A DNA stretch of 64,000 nt, taken from positions 1,302,001 through 1,366,000 of the forward strand of contig PYIU01000006.1 of the NCBI GenBank assembly GCA_003415625.1, written 5' to 3'. This DNA is from Aquanectria penicillioides (lineage: Eukaryota > Ascomycota > Sordariomycetes > Hypocreales > Nectriaceae). This document shows positions 46,959 to 56,877 of the stretch, piece by piece. Position 1 is the stretch's first letter. Each line of letters opens with the position of its first letter. The notes below the pieces were generated by a model. It saw only the letters and a list, made by a program, of their open reading frames with translations. It searched no databases and had not been told where the DNA came from. Both the position numbers and the translations under genes were made by a program.

Positions 46959-46975
46959 GGGGGGGGGGGGGGGGG
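46959..46975. repeat. G17 homopolymer
   Basis: An uninterrupted run of 17 G; the exact length is prone to sequencing error. Confidence 0.85.
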
Positions 46976-48181
46976 AGTTTGTGGCTGTCGTTGTGATCTG
47001 GAGGGGATCCATCCGAGATCTCGTGTGTGAGGTTGATTTGACGTGCGGCGTTCGGGGACCCATTGCCATGACAAAGGCGAGCAAAGAGCGAGACTAGTAG
47101 TTTGAGCATACTATGCACAAGACAATTCCCGCTCTTTGATCGCCCCGGTAGCTCTGAAAGGGATGTGTTTTCCGAGTCTATTTGAGTTGAGGACCTGCTG
47201 TCGGTACAATAGTAGGTCCTGTGTCATTATTGGAGGTCTCATGGCGACTCGGTGCGTCTCCACTCCGAAGGTGGGATAGGCTTAGAATAGACGACGCAAA
47301 GTTGTGCTACTACTACAACTACTACCAGTAAAGTAGGGTATGGTCATGGATCCGTAGACGCAGATGCAGACGCTGTCGCCGCCGGACAATAATGTCCAGC
47401 CAGACAGCGGCGGAGCGAAGGAAGGGGGAACGAACGGCTGACAGCTTTGGGCTAATTACGTAGTGTAGGACGTTTGAAGGGCAACGAATGGGTGAGAGCC
47501 ATCTGACTCGAGGCCGAGGCCAGCCAATGCAACGCTGAGAGGAGGGAGGCTCGTTCTGGTTTCGGATCGCGGTGGCCACAACGGCGGGATCGATTTGCCT
47601 TGTCTGGAAACCAGATGCGGGTAGCATTGGCTTGCGTGAGAGTGAGGGCCGGAGAGCAACTATGAGCTAAAATGGATGGTGGCGATGGAGGACGGGGCCA
47701 ATTGAACCTTGTGCCTCGCGTCACGTCACTGAGGTTGGTGCCAGAGTGCGAGGCGTTCGTTTGTCACTCCCTGCCCATGTCTGGTTTGTATGGGCTTGTC
47801 TCTCTTTCACTCAGTCAGGCAGTCTCTCTCCATGCATTGAATGAGAGAGACCGGGAGAGATGGAGAGAGAGACAGAGAGAGCGCGAGACAGCGACACATC
47901 GAGACAGGCGTCGTGGTGGCTTGGCGCTAGCTTCGGGCGTGGAGGCCCCAGTGCGTGCGCCCCCCCCCGCTTCTCAAACAACCACTACCCCACCTTTTCC
48001 TCTTCCAATCTCCCACACTCTGGCCAGCAGCCAACACCGAACGCCGAGATATGCCCTTTCAAGCATTGTTGGGCTTGGTCAGAGAATGGACCATTTGGCC
48101 ATCCTTCCTGAAGCGGTAAGCTTGCCCAAGGGGCAGTCAGAGCTACCCTCGTCGACGTCGCTGCGGGCTATGGTTTCGCTT

Positions 48182-48184
<3 letters not shown>

Positions 48185-48211
<27 letters not shown>
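48185..48211. repeat. (CAG)9 microsatellite
   Basis: Nine perfect CAG units, followed about 45 bp later by CCACC-type repeats. It is not supported as coding. Confidence 0.9.
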
Positions 48212-48212
<1 letters not shown>

Positions 48213-48745
48213 TGGGGGAGGGGGGGCGCAAGCAAGCGGGGGTTGTTGTTGAACTGCCACCTCCACCACCACCACCTCCACCACCATGAGAACCATGTGC
48301 GTGCGTGCGAGCAAGTGTGTGTGTGCTGGTGAGTGCGTGTGTGTGTGTATCTCTCCGCGTTGCTGCATATCTGTGCATGTTTGTGCCAGCCATTGATTGC
48401 TGTCGCCAGCCACAAGATCACCGTTCTATTCGCACACACGCTACAGAACATGCAACAAAACTGCACATGTTTACCGCCGGAGCACGCAGACGAGCATCCG
48501 GATTCCACGGCGTCAATGGCGGGCTGCGGCACGGGTATGACGGCGGGCTCTCCATCTATAGCACGGAGCGCTACGGGGATCGCCATGGAACACGGCTGCC
48601 AGTGAGGCGAGCTCCAGCGCTTGGGTGGAGCTGCTGCTGGCGTTGCCTGGCACGCCTGGGGAAGCTCGGCAAAGTGGGCTCCCCGTAGACGCCGTCGCCG
48701 TAGGGCGAGGCCAAACTCCATCGGATGTGGAAGTGCCTTGCCTAG

Positions 48746-48759
48746 CCCCCCCCCCCCCC
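48746..48759. repeat. C14 homopolymer
   Basis: A run of 14 C in the gene-free region upstream of formate dehydrogenase. Confidence 0.85.
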
Positions 48760-49305
48760 GACACCAGGAGACGCCAGGAGACCTACCTACCATGGTAGCA
48801 CCGGTACGGCTACGGATATGGCTACGGATACGGCAATGGCAAATGGCATTGGCATGGAACGATTTGCCTGGTTCTGGTTCGGGTTCCCGTTAGACGCCCC
48901 CCTTCCCCCCTCCCCGCGCGCGGGCTTATTCGCACCGCGCACCTGCACCCGCACCCGCAACGAGCACCACCGCTGTACTCGATCCATAGTGTCTTGCGGG
49001 TTCCAAGATGCCGACATGTTCGGGGTTCACGGGATTGAGCGAGATTGGACGCGTCCCCCCTTCTCGTCGGGGGCTGGTTGGCCGTTGGGCGGAGGCTCCA
49101 TCCAGTTCCAGTCCACGACAATGCCAGTGTCCACTGACCTGATGCGTTGGGCGGAGGCGCCCAGCATGCCCAGTGTCACGATGCGGCATGTAATGGCCTG
49201 GGGTAGGACGGGATGCCGTCGTGTGCGGCAGGCTGCCCGTCCCCGTCCCCGTCCCCGTTCACCCCCCCTTGGTGACTCCGTGGTGCGAGCACCGCAGCCT
49301 GGAAG

Positions 49306-49430
49306 CATAAATATCTGGGCATCGACGCTGTTCTTTCTTTCCGTCCTCACTCTCACTCTTCTCTCTCATCATTCCTCATCTCATCTCTCATCTTTCCATC
49401 TCTCTTCCTCTTTACATCTATAACCACTTA
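49306..49430 (+). promoter_or_regulatory. Core promoter and pyrimidine-rich leader of formate dehydrogenase
   Basis: A TATA-like CATAAATAT at 49306-49314 is followed by a long CT-rich tract (about 49326-49425, with TCTCATC-type repeats) running to just before the ATG at 49442. A TATA element plus pyrimidine tract is typical of strongly expressed fungal genes. Confidence 0.6.
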
Positions 49431-49441
49431 TAACCGCCAAA

Positions 49442-51231
49442 ATGGTATGTTCTATCCTATCCCCTCTTCCCCTCCCCAATCCATATAGCTAGCCTGCGGT
49501 GATTGGGATGCCCTATCATGACGAGGTCAAATATCGAACATTCGAAAGTCGAACATCGAACACCAAACATCGAACACCAAACATCGAACAATGGCACGCT
49601 AACAATTGCAAATAGGTCAAGGTTCTTGCAGTCCTCTACGACGGTGGCCAGCACGCCAAGGATGTACGTATTTCTTCCAATCCAACAATACCCCTCCTTT
49701 GTCCAATCTTCCGCCCGCCCCTCGCGATGATCCGACCGAACCATCTCGATGTCGATGAGCAGTAGCATTGGCCAGCCGTAGTGTGGGTGATTGTACGCGG
49801 GCTGTGGTGCTTGTGGTGCTTGTGGTGGTGGTGGTGGTGGTGGTGGTGGTTGCTCTCCTCCCCCCACTCACGCATTTACCCCCTCCGCCGCGCCGATCCC
49901 CAAACGCGGGGAAAGCATGCGCTCCTTCGAACAGGATCCAACATTAGCCACTTCCAGCCCAACCAGGCATCCCAGGTGCGGGGGTGGGAATGGCGGCTGA
50001 TTTTGGGCTTGTCGTGCTTGGCCGTGTTTATTTTTCCTTTTCCCGGGTGTGGTTGGCTTGCAGATGGTTATGCATGTGCATTGCAACACTCCACTTACTC
50101 GCACTTACACTCACTCACTTAACACACGGATACAACACCAAACACCACCCCTCATCATGGACCCTTGGCTAACATGGCTTCTCCGCACAGCAACCCGGCC
50201 TGCTCGGCACCACCGAGAACGAGCTCGGCATCCGCAAGTGGCTCGAGGACCAGGGACACACCCTCGTCACCACCTCCGACAAGGACCGTGAGGGTTCCAA
50301 GTTCGACCAGGAGCTCGAGGATGCTGAGATCATCATCACCACCCCCTTCCACCCCGGTTACCTGACCGCCGAGCGCCTCGCCCGCGCCAAGAAGCTTAAG
50401 CTTGCCGTCACTGCTGGTATCGGATCCGACCACGTCGACCTCAACGCCGCCAACACCACCAACGGCGGTATCACCGTCGCCGAGGTCACTGGCTCCAACG
50501 TCGTCTCCGTCGCTGAGCACGTCGTCATGACCATCCTGGTCCTCATCCGCAACTTCGTCCCCGCCCACGAGCAGATCGAGCGCGGCGAGTGGGACGTTGC
50601 TGCTGCCGCCAAGCAGGAGTATGACCTCGAGGGCAAGGTTGTCGGTACCGTCGCCGTCGGCCGCATTGGCGAGCGTGTCCTCCGCCGCCTCAAGGCCTTC
50701 GACTGCAAGGAGCTTCTCTACTACGACTACCAGCCCCTGAGCGCCGAGAAGGAGGCTGAGATCGGTTGCAAGCGTGTCGACACCCTCGAGGAGCTCCTCT
50801 CCCGCTGCGACATCGTCACCATCAACTGCCCTCTCCACGAGAAGACCAAGGGTCTCTTCAACAAGGACCTCATCGCCAAGATGAAGAAGGGTTCTTACCT
50901 CATCAACACCGCCCGTGGCGCCATCGTCGTCAAGGAGGATGTTGCCGACGCCCTCAAGTCCGGCCACCTCGCCGGCTACGGTGGTGATGTCTGGTTCCCC
51001 CAGCCCGCCCCCGCCGACCACGTCCTCCGCACTGCCAAGAACCCCTTCGGCGGCGGCAACGCCATGGTCCCCCACATGTCCGGTACCTCGCTCGATGCCC
51101 AGAAGCGCTATGCCGACGGCACCAAGTCCATCATCGAGAGCTACCTCACCGGCAAGTTCGATTACAAGCCCGAGGACCTCATCGTCCACGGCGGTGACTA
51201 CGCCACCAAGGCCTACGGCCAGCGCAAGTAA
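49442..51231 (+). CDS. NAD-dependent formate dehydrogenase
   Basis: Oxidises formate to CO2 with reduction of NAD+; a cytosolic homodimer of the D-2-hydroxyacid dehydrogenase family. Exons: 49442-49444 (only the ATG), 49616-49663 and 50191-51231, giving 363 residues, normal for the family. The sequence begins [17 protein letters not shown] and joins [23 protein letters not shown]. Formate-binding and coenzyme motifs: [39 protein letters not shown], Rossmann [51 protein letters not shown] and the catalytic Gln/His pair ending in [17 protein letters not shown] has Val where Pro is usual. Codon use is strongly C-ending, unlike most neighbours, implying high expression; this also leaves an unbroken frame on the opposite strand. 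Intron 2 is 527 nt, long for this genome. Confidence 0.97.
49552..49591. repeat. 14-bp tandem repeat in intron 1 of formate dehydrogenase
   Basis: Nearly three copies of an AACATCGAACACCA unit, preceded by related CGAACATTCGAAAGT sequence, lie within the 171-nt first intron (49445-49615). Confidence 0.85.
49823..49850. repeat. (GGT)n microsatellite in intron 2 of formate dehydrogenase
   Basis: About nine GGT units inside the 527-nt second intron (49664-50190). Confidence 0.85.
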
Positions 51232-51887
51232 ATTGCACAACCTGGGGATGTTTGACCGGTGGTGGAGGCAAGGAGCGAATGACCCTTGAGATTTTGCGTG
51301 GTCCGGGAATGGATGCATGACGATTTCGCCATCAGCACAATAGAGGTGGCCTGTACCATACTCCCAACTGCGAATCGACGCAGATAAAGTATAGCGTCGG
51401 AGAGATGATATAAGAGAAATAAATAAATATGAAAAAATTTTTAATTAAAAAACTCATCGTGCCAAACTTGAAACTGTGAATGCTTTTTTTTTGGATCTAT
51501 CAAGATCTGACACTTAAGCTTATTGATCCGCTTGATCCCTTCTCCCTTACCCCCCCCCCCGCACTTGCGCTGCTACTCCATGAAACACACTTCAGACTTG
51601 ACCATCTACTTCTTCTAGTTATACTGCTAATTCACGGTGATTTCGGTTCTTCATGGTTGTTTCTAATTTAAATTGGTGCAGTCATCTCCCGACGCACCGT
51701 GTTCAATTAATTAAAAAAAGGTATACACTGGGCAAACACACCCAAGTCCTATGTAGGTAGTCAAAATGGGCATTTGTCTCGTCATTGCCAGTCCCAATCC
51801 TGACTCTATCCAACATGCAGCAAGTGGTTGAAATTTTCGTTTTTGGGTCGTGAGAACATCTCAAGAGCCATGTCTCGTAGTGTGCGG
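51232..51887. other. Intergenic region between convergent genes
   Basis: This contains the 3' UTRs of formate dehydrogenase (+) and the LAT permease (-), with AT-rich sequence at 51415-51460 and a C run near 51551. No gene was seen. Confidence 0.5.
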
Positions 51888-53769
51888 CTACTTCCAGAAT
51901 TGCCACCACTTCTTCTCGCTGTCGGGCTGCCTCCGAGTTACCACGTCGTCTCGGCCGTGGATGCGCCAGAAGTACACGGGGATGCCGGCAACGACGAAGA
52001 TTACGACCGTAAGGGTCTGGAAAGGCTGGGCAAAGACGGCTCGGCTCAGCAAGAACAGGCTGACGCAACAAAAGATGATGGGGGTTGTGATCCATGTCTT
52101 GTAGGGTCGTTCAAGCTGCGGTTCGCGCACTCGTAACACAATGAGGCCGAGCACGGTGATGAAATAGAAGGTGTAGCCTGCGACGCCGTAAAAGGTGACG
52201 AGTGTGCTGAACTCGCCCACTATGCAGTATCCTGTCGTGAGCATAGCGTTGAGAATCAGGGCATACACAGGGGTGTAGAACAGTCCAGTATCCTCGTCAC
52301 CGACCAGACTTCGAAGCTTCTTGCTGAACCAGCTGCGCGAACGCTGCGAGGACATGCCGTGGTCATTGTCGCCGTTGCCAACGCCCAGTCGGCCAAAGAT
52401 GGATGGGATGTAGCCTTCTTTGCCAGCAACGTAAGCGAGACGGCTTGACGTGAAGGTAGACGAGTTCAAAGCGCCAAAGCAGCTGGCGCTCACGATGAGC
52501 GCAAGAATCAAGGAGCCTGGCCGGCCAAACACCTCCGAGCCGAACAACACTGCCACCGTGTTGGAGCCGTTCATAGTGTCCATTGGCAAAACGAAGAAGT
52601 AGGCAATATTGGCGAGAACATAGCACAGAATGACCAGCGGCATCGCCGTGTGGATCACTCGCGGTAAGTCTCGAGTGGGGTTTCGAAACTCGCCCACAAC
52701 GTAGTTTGTCTGTGAATAGAAACGGTGAGCCTCATGATGCTGCAAATAATTGATTAGAGCCACTCACATTGTCCCATCCATCAAAAGCCCACAGGCCCGC
52801 GTAGAGCGCAAGGGCCCATGCAGACATATCCATGGATGTATTCTCAAACCAGCTGTGCGTCTTCCAATCGTCATGAGCCTTGCCATTCCAAGTCTTGCCC
52901 GTAATAGCCACCACAACACCCGTGACCGTAACACCCAGCAAGGCCACAAATTTCATAAACATGAGCATGTCGTTTAGGCGGGTCCCGACCCGCGTAGAAA
53001 TACAATTCAGGAAAGTCACGGCCGCTAGGCCGACAAGGGCCACTGCCTTGTTGATCCAAGGGCTGATCGTCTCGGCGTCAGGGCCGATAAAGGCTCGCAC
53101 CAGGTACTCGCCCATGATGATAGAAATGATGGCGGCGCTGCCGGGCTTGAGAACAAGCATGGCCACCCATGTGAAGAGGAATCCCGAAAGCTCGCCAAAC
53201 GTCTTGGCGAGGTAGACCTGGGCACCACCATTCAGGGGGATAGCGCCACCGAGCTCCGCATAAGATGCGGCTCCCGTCCACGCCAGGACACCGGCAACAA
53301 TCCACACAAGTAGGGCTGCGCCAGGCGACCCGATCTTGGAGCTCACCTGACCAGGCGAGGAGAAGATGCCGGAGCCAATGATCAACCCGACTATTAGCGA
53401 CAGGCCATTGAGGTATGTCAAGGTCTTGTGCTTCTCGAGCGATCCACCCCCCAGACCGCCAGTCTGTCGCGCCGCAGAAAGGGGTGCTCCAATGGGCGCA
53501 TATCCACTTCCGCCCGCCGTCGAGCTCAAGGGGAACAAGTTTGGTGCGAAGTCGAACGTCGAAGACACCGAGTACGACCGACCCAGACGTCCTGCTGGGT
53601 TCGCGCTGTCCAGGGGATCATCCTGCTCCAGGGACAGCCGCCGCGACGACGATATGCTTGGCCGAGAGGATATCTCAGTTGCGCCCTCCTCGTCGACTCT
53701 GCTCGAGCTGGCCAGAGACGCGAGCTCGAGCGAGTCTCGCGTGTGCGGCGCCAACCCGTAGGGTGCCAT
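51888..53769 (-). CDS. Amino-acid permease, LAT (L-type) family
   Basis: An APC-superfamily transporter of the LAT/methionine-permease type, expected in the plasma or vacuolar membrane. Two exons, 52768-53769 and 51888-52709, with a 58-nt intron (donor GTGAGT, acceptor TTCACAG), give 607 residues. The first 110 residues are a Ser-rich soluble tail. Core motifs: LNGLSLIVGLIIGSGIFSSPG in TM1, GAASYAELGGAIPLNGG, VYLAKTFGELSGFLFTW, LWAFDGWDN at the splice site, and then TNYVVGEFRNPTRDLPRVI. Later come SCFGALNSSTFTSSRL, GKEGYIPSIFG and TPVYALILNAMLT. Twelve hydrophobic segments are visible. A hydrophilic insert with MSSQRSRSWFSKKLRSL lies in the cytosolic loop before TPVYALIL. It is divergent from the FAM32A-like gene, 519 bp apart. 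Confidence 0.94.
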
Positions 53770-54288
53770 GGCGACGATGTATCAATCCCCCGACGACAGC
53801 CCTGCGCTCCTCAATCAACCGACCGCAGTTTTCAGTTACGCGACGTAGAATTTTAGTAGCAAAAGGTCATAGCGGTTGTCCTGGGGTGTCGAAGCTCGTT
53901 GGGAGGCGCCAGAATCGATGCCGTTGGTCGCTGGTCTCGTGCAAGCTGCAGGCCGAGTGGAATTGGTGTAATCGTAGGGGAGTCGTGCCGTGAGTGTTCG
54001 TGAAGCAACCGCGGATATTAAAATGCTTTCGCAGAAGGGTACTGTCGCTAAACTCGTCTGGTACCCAAACCGGGGTAAAGTTTCAAGGTTGAAAGGACGC
54101 GGTAGGATAGGAGATCGAGGTCGGCAGAGGTCTGGATCCAAATGGGCCATCCTATTGTCAATCGAAAGCGGTAGGCGCTATGGCATTGGCCAGCGCACCC
54201 GCCACCTGATTAGGTAATGTGTTACAGTGGGCCGCCCTGCGACAACTTCAATGCATCAACGTGGACAACAAACTTGCGACACAACACC
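53770..54288. promoter_or_regulatory. Shared divergent promoter of the LAT permease and FAM32A-like genes
   Basis: A 519-bp region between two divergent start codons. No clear TATA box or repeated motif was recognised. Confidence 0.4.
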
Positions 54289-54761
54289 ATGCCTTCCGAC
54301 GACTACATCGCCGTTGGGGGCGGCGGCGCCCTCAGACTGAAAGGCGCTAAGATCCACAAGAAGAAAAAGAAGCGCGACAAGTCGGATCTCGAGAAGAATC
54401 TCGCCACAGAGGTAGCCAAGAAGGACAGCGAACCCGAGGGCAAGAAGGCAAATGACAAGGCCCAGGAGGACGAGGATGACCACGACGCACCCGTGCAGAA
54501 GACGGATTCCGAAAAACGCCATGAGGAAATCAAGCGCAAGAGGGTGAGTTTCCCCCCAAGTTGTCTCAGACACCTACCCCTAAAATCATTTCACAGCCAC
54601 TGACCATTCCATTCTCGGGCCTACAGCTCCTCGAGCTTGCCGAATCCAAAGGCTCGCGACCGGAATTACTCAAAACGCACAAGGAACGAGTCGAGGAGCT
54701 CAATACATATCTCTCGAGGCTGAGTGAGCATCACGATATGCCTAGAATCGGACCTGGTTAG
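54289..54761 (+). CDS. FAM32A-like nuclear protein
   Basis: A 129-residue protein from two exons, 54289-54543 and 54627-54761. The N-terminus GGGALRLKGAKIHKKKKKRDKSD matches the GPLKLKG...KKKKKDK pattern of the FAM32A (DUF1754) family. The C-terminus KTHKERVEELNTYLSRLSEHHDMPRIGPG matches its conserved KTHKQRVEDFN-x-L-x2-L-x-EH-x-DIPK tail. In humans FAM32A is an exon-ligation factor in the spliceosome C* complex; the fungal role is inferred. The middle is charged and likely disordered. Family members are about 110-130 residues, so this is full length. Confidence 0.87.
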
Positions 54762-55528
54762 GGGAGTCGGAATAGACACAATGTTTCACTAGGCAAAGAG
54801 CAATTTGCCCACGCGTGGAAGGGAGTTGGCGGCGTTTGGAAATACCATCAATTTAAATATATCACAGTACTTACGAATCCAGCCTGTTTTCAAATGCATT
54901 CTGGCGTTTCCCACTATGTTAAAGTTATCCTCAAGCACAACCGCTCGCTCTTGTATTCAAGAAGCGAACTCTGCGCATCTCGAGGGAGACGGTCGAGGTG
55001 CTCTAAGTCACGATCCTCATTTACTCTTGTTCCAATACAAGGGATCAATTACATGATTAGGGCCAAATCAGTGGCATTAGTTTGCTCATACGTCCTTCAC
55101 ACGTGCTTCTTGGGGACGTCACCATCTTTTTCTTTTCTTTTTTTTTGGCAGCCCGCCCATCCTTTGTTTTTTGTACTAACTGATTCCTTTCTACAATTCA
55201 TGTCGATGACTATGATGTACGCCATTAATGTGATCCCGCTCCTTCAATCCGTACCAGACACACAACCATATTAAGGAAGGCCGTCCTGGTCTAGTTTCCT
55301 TTGTCCATTCTGTATGAGCGTCTGATTTCGCTCCCCAAGTCTATTACCCAATTTTGCCAATACCAAAAAGTTTGCTTTCGTTAAAAAGAGAGAACCGTAA
55401 ATTCGTTAATTGCTCAGCCCGATCGGAAACCTCGCTCGAAGAAACCCCACATGGGGATGTTATGCTTTGCACAGGCGGATGATGATGTCGATAATGTGGA
55501 TAATGTACGATGTGATGTCGCCTTCCTC
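54762..55528. other. Intergenic region between convergent genes
   Basis: The 3' ends of the FAM32A-like gene (+) and the Ser/Thr-rich membrane protein gene (-) lie here. There are T-rich tracts around 55115-55150. No gene was recognised. Confidence 0.5.
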
Positions 55529-56877
55529 TTACAGAAGCATGATGCCTCCAAACATCATACCGACGACGACGGAGAGCACGCCGTGGACGGAGTGCGCCGA
55601 GGGAGCACCGTTCTGAAGGTTGGGGTTGCTGCTGGTGGTGGCCTTGGCAGGGACAACGGCAACCCACGAGGTCGAGGTCAGGGTGGTCACACCGCCGTTA
55701 GGAAGGGTCGAGGTGAGAGTCTTAGCCACGGCACTCGAGGTGGTCCTGGTACCAGTAGTAATGGTTTCCTGGGTGGCCGACTGTTCGGTAGCTGTTGACT
55801 GGTCACCTACACAAATCAATTAGCATACTGCATTTTATGATCGTTTGAATCCAGCATGGATGCACTGGTGAGAACGAGAGTGTGGCAAACTCCAGACTTC
55901 AACCGCACTTGCGGGTCTCAAAGCCATCTGGCATCATCGAAAAACATTGCAACATCTTTGGGATACTAATCCATCTTCTCAGCTCTGGATGGAGCGTGAG
56001 AAGCATAGCCTTGGCCCACATACCCGAGGTACTACTTGCTGTTGCACTCGACTCCGCGGTTTCGGATGAAGAAAGACTACCGCTAGTACCAATGGATCCC
56101 GTCGAGGACGGCAAAGAAGCAGAAGTGGCATCCGACGGAGACGTACTGAGAGATGGAGCGGAGGCCGATTTACTGGATTCACTTGGAGATGAAGAAGTCT
56201 TGGAGGTCGCCGCCTCCGTCTTAGACGTACCAGAGTCAGTGGAGTCGGCCTTGGTGGACTGGGCCTGAGAGGATGCCTGAGCAGCGCTGGACTGGGTGGA
56301 CTGGGCGGCCTTGGCTGTAGTAGAAGCAGCAGCCTGGCTGGAGGCTTGGGATGAGGCCTGGGCTGCAATGAAGGGTTAGCATTCATCTAGGTGAGGTTTG
56401 CGAGTTGCAGGGGGGGTACTCACTGTTCTGGGCAGTAGACTGGGCCTGGCTGGCGGAGCTCTGGGCAGTGGACTGAGATCCACCGTTGGAAGAAGCCCTG
56501 GAAGAAGAACCCGAGCCGGTCTGGGAAGGAACCGGAGTGTTCTGTCGTCTGCCCATGTGAGCCATGGAGTCATTGGGTCTGTGACTGTGGACAGCTCCCT
56601 TGGCACCGCCCATGTGCTCGTTCATGGCGTGGCGGATATGGCCTGGGCAGACGCCAGTGGCGCTTCCAATAGAAACCAGTGCGATGCCGACCAAGAAGCA
56701 GATGCCGAGGGCCATGAGAATCCGGCGTGCAACCGAAGACTTCTGGGTGTTGACCGTGTGCTGGGTGGGTTCCGAGTCCTGGAGTAGGGCCTCCTTCAAC
56801 ATCATCCTCTCCTCTTCGCGGGTGCTCAGTAGTCCGGCCTCCATGTTGTAGTCGTGCTTAATGTCGGAAGATGCCAT
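55529..56877 (-). CDS. Ser/Thr/Ala-rich membrane protein, function unknown
   Basis: Exons in coding order: 56424-56877, 56024-56362 and 55529-55806, in phase, 356 residues. The start is MASSDIKHDYN. A hydrophilic N-terminus of about 50 residues with acidic and dileucine-like motifs (GLLSTREEERMMLKEALL) is followed by one hydrophobic segment near residues 52-78 (ILMALGICFLVGIALVSIGSA). A Gln/Ser/Ala/Thr-rich stalk of over 200 residues comes next, with the look of a heavily O-glycosylated domain. The C-terminus is a second hydrophobic stretch (VLSVVVGMMFGGIMLL) that ends the protein, like a GPI-attachment signal or tail anchor. A signal-anchor plus GPI-like end is unusual. No family was recognised; a cell-wall or vacuolar-surface role is only a guess. 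Confidence 0.75.

Larger units (their letters stand above)
45267..49441. other. 4.2-kb gene-free region rich in simple sequence
   Basis: No gene was recognised. There is a G17 run (46959-46975), GA-rich purine tracts on the plus strand (about 47840-47890), a (CAG)9 tract (48185-48211) followed by CCACCACC repeats (about 48256-48287), GTGT tracts (about 48310-48350), a C14 run (48746-48759) and imperfect GGNTAC repeats (about 48800-48835). The frames over the CAG and CCACC tracts encode only low-complexity sequence and show no splice structure. The right end is the promoter of the formate dehydrogenase gene. Confidence 0.5.

Noticed and set aside
47672..48289. 205-codon frame with poly-Gln and poly-Pro
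   Set aside because: It is created by CAG, CCACC and GA microsatellites and has no non-repetitive conserved part.
50155..51318. 387-codon open frame antisense to formate dehydrogenase
   Set aside because: It mirrors the C-ending codon bias of the real gene; its product is a Gly/Val/Leu/Asp/Glu-rich artefact with no domain.
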